From: Arthrobacter pityocampae | GTDB taxonomy: Bacteria > Actinomycetota > Actinomycetes > Actinomycetales > Micrococcaceae | Direction: 5' to 3' | Assembly (NCBI RefSeq): GCF_002927275.1 | Contig: NZ_PRKW01000005.1 | Span: 186,001-250,000, forward strand | Length of the DNA stretch: 64,000 nt | Part shown: one piece after another, positions 58,154 to 64,000 of the stretch | Numbering within the stretch: the stretch's first letter is position 1 | How the letters are laid out: each line of letters opens with the position of its first letter | Program-made: the position numbers and the translations under genes | The notes under the pieces: model-generated | Database searches by the model: none | Seen by the model: only the letters and a program-made list of their open reading frames with translations | What the model was told of the DNA's origin: nothing

Positions 58154-58458
58154 AGTGAGGGAGCGCTGCTGCGGTCGGGCGAGGACTGCCCAGGCCGCTC
58201 AATAAGGAGAACCGACTCCGTCCGTCTGATGCTGTCAACCTTTGTTTGCTCTCGACCGGTGGATATAGAAGACTCGACGGTGGTTCATCAAAAGACTCTG
58301 CTGCACGTCGCGCGGGCATTCGCAACGCGCCAGCCAGTTCTGATAGCGCGCCCCCCCTGGCGGGACTCGGGCCTATTCGATTCTGATGAGAGGACCTACA
58401 TCGGCGTGAGACATAGGTGCCTCTCGCAGGAACAGCCACTCCTGCGGCGGAAACAGAG

Positions 58459-58472
58459 GTTTCACGTGAAAC
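58459..58472. other. parS: parS site 6
   Basis: Perfect GTTTCACGTGAAAC, 319 bp after site 5. Confidence 0.95.
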
Positions 58473-58636
58473 AGCGCCGTCTCCTCGCGCATTGTGAGTG
58501 ACGAGGGGACTTCGCGGGTCATCCGGTCGGCGTCTTCAGCGCAATCAGGACAACGTTCGATTGCGCCCGGCCGGCGTGAGGCGAGAGCCCCGGTGCTAAT
58601 TCCGCGTCGCCGAAACCCTACTGCGTCCCTCCCAGG

Positions 58637-58650
58637 GTTTCACGTGAAAC
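58637..58650. other. parS: parS site 7
   Basis: Perfect GTTTCACGTGAAAC, 178 bp after site 6. Confidence 0.95.
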
Positions 58651-59049
58651 TGCGGGTGCCGACCGGCGCAGCCGCATTGCGCTGACGTGTCGGCAGCGGG
58701 TATGAGGCGGTCGTTCCGGGAATACGGCCTCGGAGGTCTGCTGGGGCGGCGGTGATCTGGAGTTCTCTCGGCGTTCTGGAGCGCCCGGTCGGGCATATAT
58801 GGAGCGCCGCGCGTCCGCGCCCCCGGGAGGGGTCACCGGGCACCACCATTATCGCCTCGGTCCCTGTCGGCTCCGGATCCGGCACTGATAAGGGTTGGGA
58901 CGGCTCAGTGCGTCCAGTAACCGCCATGAGCCCGGGCCAGGGGCCCAGTGACAATGCCGGGCCCGCGCCCGGGACGGTCTCGCCCGCATACGCCATGGCG
59001 GTTATGAGTTCGTGATGACAATCAGATTGTACTTCGTGTGGTTCGAACC

Positions 59050-59063
59050 GTTTCACGTGAAAC
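59050..59063. other. parS: parS site 8
   Basis: Perfect GTTTCACGTGAAAC, 413 bp after site 7. Confidence 0.95.
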
Positions 59064-59397
59064 AGGAGTGTGGGGCGTACCATCTCCCCGCGGGAATGGC
59101 AGCAGTGCTGAGGTCACCTCTCGGCATCTCGTTTCCAGCCTCAAAATCGGGAGAGCCTACCCTGCCCGACCGGTGGGCGGACGGACGCGCGTAGATATAC
59201 GGTCGGAAGCGGGACGATAAGGACAGCTGGGAGGGTTCTGCCCCTCCGGCTCGGTCGGGTGATGTGCCCAAGGATAGTCAATCGTTCGCACGGGATTTTG
59301 CTTCCTGATCGGACGTTCGGTACCGGATGCCTGGTGGCTCTCTAGGCGTTCGGAACACTTGGTGAGGGTCCTGTCCGGGGTGAGCATACGACCGGCT

Positions 59398-59411
59398 GTT
59401 TCACGTGAAAC
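59398..59411. other. parS: parS site 9
   Basis: Perfect GTTTCACGTGAAAC, 348 bp after site 8; it is the last copy in the window. Confidence 0.95.
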
Positions 59412-59689
59412 CGGTGGTCCGGTTCACTGAGCGCCGGGCGTCGCGGTCATCCTCTGGAGTTGAGCCGCTACCACGTGGACCGGGAACTCTCCCGCCATGA
59501 CGATGCTCCCTCAGCGAGAGCATGGGAACGCCCGTCGTGATGTCCGGCACAACGAGCGGTTCGGACCGGGTTCGCTGACGAAGAATCAGCCCGGGCTGCC
59601 ACGGTCCGAAGGAATCACGAGGGCGTCGTAGCGGCAGGCCTGCGGGTCGCGGAGGCCCGCCGCCGTCCGACAACGTACACCACGAAAAA

Positions 59690-59721
59690 GGGGGCCCATC
59701 GGATTCCTCCGACGGGCCCCC
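59690..59721 (-). terminator. Terminator of the trxB-trxA operon
   Basis: GGGGGCCCATCGG and CCGACGGGCCCCC form a 13-bp stem with one mismatch and a six-base loop. On the minus strand it is followed by CTTTTTC, a proper T run. It begins 15 bp after the trxA stop. Confidence 0.85.
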
Positions 59722-59736
59722 TGATCGAGCGAGTGA

Positions 59737-60063
59737 TCAGTTGATGAAGGCGGCGAATTCCTGCTCGAGGACCTGCTTCGGCTTGGCGCCGATGGAGGTC
59801 GCCGCCACCTCGCCACCCTTGAAGACGTACACCGCGGGAATCGAGGTGATGCCGTACTTGGCGGCGATGGCGGGGTTGTCGTCGACGTTGACCTTGACGA
59901 CGTCGACCTTCTCGCTGTGCTCAGCCGCGATGTCGTCGAGGATCGGGGACAGCATGCGGCAGGGGCCACACCATTCGGCCCAGAAATCCACGATGACGGG
60001 CTTGGTGGCCTGCAGGACGTCGGCGTCGAAGGACGCGTCAGTCACATCCTTTGCGTTGCTCAT
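59737..60063 (-). CDS. trxA: Thioredoxin
   Basis: A 108-aa thioredoxin with active site WCGPC (FWAEWCGPCRML). It reduces protein disulfides using electrons from TrxB, encoded 26 bp upstream in the same operon. The protein is cytoplasmic and of standard length, with the cis-proline in GITSIPAVYVF. Confidence 0.96.
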   Translation of the reverse strand: MSNAKDVTDASFDADVLQATKPVIVDFWAEWCGPCRMLSPILDDIAAEHSEKVDVVKVNVDDNPAIAAKYGITSIPAVYVFKGGEVAATSIGAKPKQVLEQEFAAFIN

Positions 60064-60089
60064 GCGGTGCTCCTTGTGTAGATGACTGA

Positions 60090-61148
60090 TCAGAGGGTGG
60101 CTGATTCGGAAACTGCTTCGGCCGGTGGGGTGGGTACCCGGGCGGCGGTGAGGGATCCACTGACCGTATCGGCCAGGTAGTGCTCCACATCGAGGGCGGC
60201 GACGCAGCCGCTGCCCGACGCCGTGATCGCCTGGCGGTAGGTCGGGTCGATGACGTCACCGGCGGCAAACACGCCCGGCAGGGAGGTCTTCGAGGTCCGC
60301 CCTTGGACGGCGATGGTTCCCTCGCTGGTCAGCTCGAGCTGATTCTTGACGAGATCGACGCGCGGGTCGTTGCCGATAGCAACGAAGATGCCGGTGACAT
60401 CGATGTCGCTGGTCGAACCGTCGACAGTGCTCGCGACCTTCACGCCGGTCACCTTGTCCGCGCCGTGAATGCCGACGACCTCGGAATTCCACAGGAAGCG
60501 GATCTTCTCGTGGGCGAAGGCGCGGTCCTGCATGATCTTCGACGCACGGAGGCTGTCGCGGCGGTGGATGACCGTCACGGAGCGCGCGAACTTGGTGAGG
60601 AAGAGTGCCTCCTCCATGGCGGAGTCGCCGCCGCCGACCACGGCGATGTCCTGGTCGCGGAAGAAGAAGCCGTCGCAGGTCGCGCACCAGCTGACGCCGT
60701 GGCCCGACAACCGCTTCTCGTCGTCGAGGCCGATCTCCCGGTACTCGGATCCGGTGGAGATGATGACTGCCCGTGCGAGGAACTCCTCGCCCGTGGCGAT
60801 GGTGAGCTTCTTGATGTCACCGGAGAGTTCCGCGGACACCACGTCCTCGTAGAGGATCTCGGTGCCGAACCGGCGGGCCTGCTGCTCGAATTGTTCCATG
60901 AGCTCGGGGCCCATGACGCCCTCCGGGAATCCGGGGAAGTTCTCGACGTCGGTGGTGTTCATGAGTTCACCGCCGGCCTTGACGGAACTGGCGATGAGCA
61001 GGGGCTTGAGGTTGGCTCGGGCGGTGTACACCGCAGCGGTGTACCCGGAGGGCCCTGACCCGACGATGATGACGTCGTGGACCTTGTGCTCACCACCGGT
61101 GGCATCGGCCGCGGGTGATTCCAGCTGGACATCGGTGTGAGTTGTCAC
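60090..61148 (-). CDS. trxB: Thioredoxin-disulfide reductase
   Basis: A 352-aa flavoenzyme. The FAD motif is IIVGSGPSGYTAAVY near residue 28, the redox motif WCATCDGFF, and the NADPH motif VVGGGDSAMEEA. It passes electrons from NADPH to thioredoxin. Upstream lies a promoter of the disulfide-stress sigma factor type. The first 20 residues are a polar extension. Confidence 0.95.
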   Translation of the reverse strand: MTTHTDVQLESPAADATGGEHKVHDVIIVGSGPSGYTAAVYTARANLKPLLIASSVKAGGELMNTTDVENFPGFPEGVMGPELMEQFEQQARRFGTEILYEDVVSAELSGDIKKLTIATGEEFLARAVIISTGSEYREIGLDDEKRLSGHGVSWCATCDGFFFRDQDIAVVGGGDSAMEEALFLTKFARSVTVIHRRDSLRASKIMQDRAFAHEKIRFLWNSEVVGIHGADKVTGVKVASTVDGSTSDIDVTGIFVAIGNDPRVDLVKNQLELTSEGTIAVQGRTSKTSLPGVFAAGDVIDPTYRQAITASGSGCVAALDVEHYLADTVSGSLTAARVPTPPAEAVSESATL

Positions 61149-61219
61149 GTTCGGGGAAGACCTTCCTGTCGTTGTCGTGCGATACGGCCGTGCCGATTGT
61201 TTTCGCTGACACCTCCTCC

Positions 61220-61245
61220 AACGGGACCGTGGGTGCGGTTATTCC
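61220..61245 (-). promoter_or_regulatory. SigR/SigH-type promoter of trxB-trxA
   Basis: On the minus strand GGAAT (61245-61241) and GTT (61222-61220) are separated by exactly 18 bp, the consensus of the actinobacterial disulfide-stress ECF sigma factor (SigR in Streptomyces, SigH in mycobacteria). The leader to trxB would be about 60 nt. Confidence 0.7.
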
Positions 61246-61314
61246 GGTGCGGGAGCGTACGCGCGCGCCCGCGGGGTGAGCGGTGCCGGGACTGCCCGTC
61301 CCGGTGCCGTCGTG

Positions 61315-62877
61315 TCAGTTGACCTCGATCTCGGCGATGCGGAGGCCGAACGGGAACTGGGCCTGGATGTTGGAGAGCCGAGGTAGCTGGGTGAAATTGA
61401 TGATGACGTACTGTCCGGTGACGGGGCCGTCCGCATCGGCGGGGATGGGGAGGTTCGCCGTCGGCGCGGTGAAGCCGCCCTGGGCGACCTGCTCTGCGCC
61501 GTCGAGCGTGGGCTGGTCGTTCACCAGGACGGAGAAGGTGCCGCCGGCCGCGTTCAGCTGGTCGATGGTCACCTCGGTGATGGTGGACTCCTCCTCCAGT
61601 TCGACGACGAGGGCCAGATTCGAGGCGAGTCCCCCGAAGGCGTCATTGGCATAGACCTGGTTGCCCCAGAACGTGGCGGGATTCCCATCGATGATGAGCG
61701 ACAAGGTTCCGTCGTTGCCTGCATCCAGCCCGGGGTTGTCCGGGACGAGGCGGGTGATGCCCGCGATCACGGGAGCCACTGCGGCAGGTGTGGGCTCGGC
61801 CGTCGGGGCGGCAGGAGCCGTCGTCGGGGCCTCGGCGGGCGCACTCGCGGAAGGCACGGGATCAGCATCGGCGACGGGGCTGCCTCCGCTGAACACGGAT
61901 CCGAGATGCGTCGCCGCAAGGACGACGGCGACGACGAGGACGACGGTGAGCACCAGGCCGACGAGGATGCGCGTGAAGTTCCGGCTACGGCTGTCGTCGT
62001 ACTCGTCCCGGTCCGCCTGCTCCGTGTCGTATGCCTCCGGATCACCGTCGGTGCGGGCGTCGTCGCCGCTGTGGGCGTCCAGGGGGAATTTCGAGGCCGC
62101 CCGCGCGGGTGCCTGGGTTCCGGCGGCAGTCCCGGAAGCGGCTCCGGCCATGGACGCGGCGCCGAGGGCTGCGGCGCCCGCAGCCACGGCGGCACCGCCC
62201 GGGCCGTCCTGGTCGCCGGATCCGTCCCGGGTGGCCGGTGATGCCCCGCCCGGGCGCCGGACCGGCGGCGGTGGCACGCGATGCGACGACGGCCGGTGCT
62301 CGGCCTGGGCCTGCGCGGAGACCGGCTCGGCCGCGACGGGCGCCAGATCCGAGGTGTCGTCCTCGCGCTGATTCCCGACGCCCCGACGGCTGAAACGCTG
62401 CGTCAGGCCGGACAGCCGGGAGGGCCGCCGGGGTCGGTCGTCGTAGTCCTCGTAGTGGTCGTCGTCATCGTAGGTCTCCGGTTCCGTGGACCGCGGCCGG
62501 CCGAAGATCTCGGAGCCGAGCGTATCGGTGAAGAACGGTTCGATGTACGGCTGCTCGTGGGCCGCCGCGTCCTGCTGGACGATGAGATCGAGCATGTCGG
62601 CGGCGGGTGCGCGGTTGGTCACCAGGTAGGTGCCGGAGTCGGTGATCCCCAGATCGAGGACCTGGATGTTGCCGTTGCGGTCACCCGTGGCCAGTTCCCG
62701 GGCGCTCGTGGCGACCTGCGAGGCGTTGTCGGCCGAGGCGACGAGGATGCTGACGGCCCGGTTGAGGACCTGGTCCACGCCGTCGAGCACGAGATCCTTC
62801 TCAGCAGAGGCCAGTACGTAGGCGGTCACCTTGTAGCGGCCGCCCAGCACTGACCCGACGTCTACTGCTTCTGGCAC
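61315..62877 (-). CDS. Pseudokinase-like membrane protein with an extracellular discoidin-like domain
   Basis: A 520-aa protein. Residues about 10-115 resemble a degenerate protein-kinase N-lobe (GGRYKVTAYVLASAEKDLVL) without usable catalytic motifs. A long acidic/Pro/Ala-rich linker follows, then one transmembrane helix (about 300-322) and an extracellular beta-rich domain (about 365-520; NPATFWGNQVYANDAFGG) like discoidin/F5-8-type modules. It lies next to murJ. In mycobacteria MurJ, pseudokinase, helix and external domain are one protein (MviN), whose phosphorylated pseudokinase binds FhaA. I infer a split version. Confidence 0.75.
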   Translation of the reverse strand: MPEAVDVGSVLGGRYKVTAYVLASAEKDLVLDGVDQVLNRAVSILVASADNASQVATSARELATGDRNGNIQVLDLGITDSGTYLVTNRAPAADMLDLIVQQDAAAHEQPYIEPFFTDTLGSEIFGRPRSTEPETYDDDDHYEDYDDRPRRPSRLSGLTQRFSRRGVGNQREDDTSDLAPVAAEPVSAQAQAEHRPSSHRVPPPPVRRPGGASPATRDGSGDQDGPGGAAVAAGAAALGAASMAGAASGTAAGTQAPARAASKFPLDAHSGDDARTDGDPEAYDTEQADRDEYDDSRSRNFTRILVGLVLTVVLVVAVVLAATHLGSVFSGGSPVADADPVPSASAPAEAPTTAPAAPTAEPTPAAVAPVIAGITRLVPDNPGLDAGNDGTLSLIIDGNPATFWGNQVYANDAFGGLASNLALVVELEEESTITEVTIDQLNAAGGTFSVLVNDQPTLDGAEQVAQGGFTAPTANLPIPADADGPVTGQYVIINFTQLPRLSNIQAQFPFGLRIAEIEVN

Positions 62878-62951
62878 GTGTTCCTCCCCGGAAACGCTCG
62901 CTGATTTCTACCCATGCTACCGGTCGGCCCCTCCATTCCCGGGTTGGAACG

Positions 62952-64000
62952 TCAGGCGCGGCTGCGGCGGAATTTCGCGAGGAGCGGGCCTGTGAGCTCG
63001 GTCAGCTCGGTGACGCGCAGCAGTTTCAGCATGGCCAGATACACGGAGAACATGACGACCCCGCCGATCGCGAGCACCACGAGGGCGTTCAGTTTCGACT
63101 GCCAGAGGAAGCCGTCCGCGCTGTACCCCCCGAACGCCCAGCACAGCACGGTGCCGACGAGAGCGGCCACGATCCCGGCCAGGGTGAGGCGCACGTGGAC
63201 GTCGAAGACGTGCCCGGCGCCGTAGGAGCCGATCTTCCGCGTGAGGAACGCGTGGCTGACGGCGACGGCGATCACGTTGCCGAGCGAATAGGCGATAGCG
63301 AGGACCGGCACGATGAGCCGCGGGTCGAACGTACTCGCGACGAGGGCGAAGCCGACCCCGACGACGGACAGGATCACCTGGATCCTGAGCGGCGTCCTGA
63401 CGTCCTCACTGGCGTAGAAGACCCGGTTGAGGAAGAAGTTGGCGCTGAGGAACGGGGCACCGACCGCGAGGATCGCGATGATCACGCCGTTGATGGCCGC
63501 GCTCTCGGGGGATTCACTGAAGAGCATTCCGAGGGGCCCGGCGAAAGTGAGCAGCGCCGCCGCCCCGAAGACCGTGGCCACGCCGATGACGCGCAGGCCC
63601 TGTGACAGGGTGGCCCGCACCGTCTTCAGATCGCCGTCGGCATGCGCGGACGCCAGCTGGTTGAACATCACCGTAGCCAGCGACAGCGCGATCACCGAGT
63701 GCGGCAACTGGTACACCATGGCGCCGAATTCGAGGTTGGTGAACCCCGGGATCTGCACGGGAGGGTCCTGGCCGAGGAACCGCGGGCGGGCATCGGAGGC
63801 GATGGTGGCGACGTTCAGGTTCACGAGGTAGAGGCCGTTGCCGATGAGCATCGTCACGATGGTGACCGAGGCGAGCTTGCCGGTCCGCCCGAGGCCCGTG
63901 CCGCGGATCCCGAACTTCGGGCGCAGACCCAGGTTCAGGCGTTTCAGGGGGATGAACAGCACGAGCGCCTGGATCACGATGCCGAGCGTGGTGCCTCCGG
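62952..64000 (-). CDS. murJ: Lipid II flippase MurJ (5' part outside the window)
   Basis: The last 350 or so residues of a MurJ/MviN protein, with about nine transmembrane helices. Recognisable parts are MVYQLPHSVIALSLATVMFN, NRVFYASEDVRTPLRI and AYSLGNVIAVAVSHAFL. The frame is open to the window edge, so the start lies beyond it; GTG 63977 is not the true start. MurJ moves lipid II across the membrane for RodA/PbpA-type synthases. The pseudokinase-like gene follows 74 bp downstream. Confidence 0.92.
   Translation of the reverse strand, partial: GGTTLGIVIQALVLFIPLKRLNLGLRPKFGIRGTGLGRTGKLASVTIVTMLIGNGLYLVNLNVATIASDARPRFLGQDPPVQIPGFTNLEFGAMVYQLPHSVIALSLATVMFNQLASAHADGDLKTVRATLSQGLRVIGVATVFGAAALLTFAGPLGMLFSESPESAAINGVIIAILAVGAPFLSANFFLNRVFYASEDVRTPLRIQVILSVVGVGFALVASTFDPRLIVPVLAIAYSLGNVIAVAVSHAFLTRKIGSYGAGHVFDVHVRLTLAGIVAALVGTVLCWAFGGYSADGFLWQSKLNALVVLAIGGVVMFSVYLAMLKLLRVTELTELTGPLLAKFRRSRA

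Larger units (their letters stand above)
57916..59689. other. Gene-free tract carrying six parS sites
   Basis: About 1.8 kb between parB and trxA. All open frames are short, overlap on both strands, lack ribosome-binding sites and show no recognisable protein. Six perfect parS copies are spread through it, spaced 110-413 bp apart. Apart from these I see no RNA gene, mobile-element end or further repeat. It looks like a dedicated ParB loading region. Confidence 0.75.

Noticed and set aside
58143-59673. Several short frames on both strands in the parS tract
   Set aside because: They lack ribosome-binding sites, overlap each other and have parS codons inside; none resembles a protein.

Overview
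This is a GC-rich actinobacterial chromosome segment that contains the replication origin. The dnaA-dnaN-gnd-recF-dciA-gyrB-gyrA order, the DUF3566, DLW-39 and CrgA proteins, the fhaA-fhaB-pstP-rodA-pbpA-pknA-pknB cluster and the imuA'-imuB-dnaE2 cassette point to Micrococcales, most likely the Micrococcaceae (Arthrobacter sensu lato). This rests on gene content and order; no database search was possible.

Layout. Bases 1-3.4 kb are an accessory block of GAF-ANTAR sensor/antiterminator genes that ends in a rearranged copy fused to a lipoprotein ORF. Bases 3.5-11.9 kb are a minus-strand arabinoxylan operon: binding protein, two permeases, GH3, GH10 and GH51 enzymes, behind one promoter with a LacI-type operator. 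A divergent sugar-nucleotide-epimerase-like gene follows. Bases 13.3-16.2 kb are a gluconate island (GntR-type repressor, gluconokinase, permease) with two operator copies. A LysR-type effector-domain protein lacking its HTH and a DUF5997 protein follow, then the SOS mutasome (imuA', imuB, dnaE2) behind a perfect LexA box at 17525-17540, then tRNA-Leu(CAG).

Bases 23.8-33.5 kb are the growth and division kinase operon (FhaA, FhaB, PstP, RodA/FtsW, PbpA and two PASTA kinases), almost all with overlapping stop/start codons. Opposite it lie trpG/pabA, a 53-aa membrane protein and a class E sortase; crgA follows. Between the convergent crgA and rhomboid genes lies a cluster of DnaA boxes about 14 kb from oriC. 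After ppiA, a membrane-anchored Ala/Lys-rich protein, an EamA transporter and two tRNAs flanking a 38-aa DLW-39-like gene, the core replication genes run leftward (gyrA, gyrB, dciA, recF, gnd, dnaN, dnaA). oriC-type DnaA boxes sit on both sides of dnaA. Rightward from 51.9 kb come rpmH, rnpA, yidD, yidC, jag, rsmG, parA and parB.

The most striking region is 55.3-59.4 kb. It holds nine perfect copies of parS (GTTTCACGTGAAAC): one inside parA, one inside parB, one forming the centre of the parB terminator hairpin, and six more in a gene-free tract of about 1.8 kb. The window closes with the trxB-trxA operon behind a SigR/SigH-type promoter (GGAAT-N18-GTT), a pseudokinase-like membrane protein and a partial murJ. 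Together these two correspond to the single MviN protein of mycobacteria, the known partner of FhaA, so the window carries both ends of that PknB-FhaA-MurJ control circuit.
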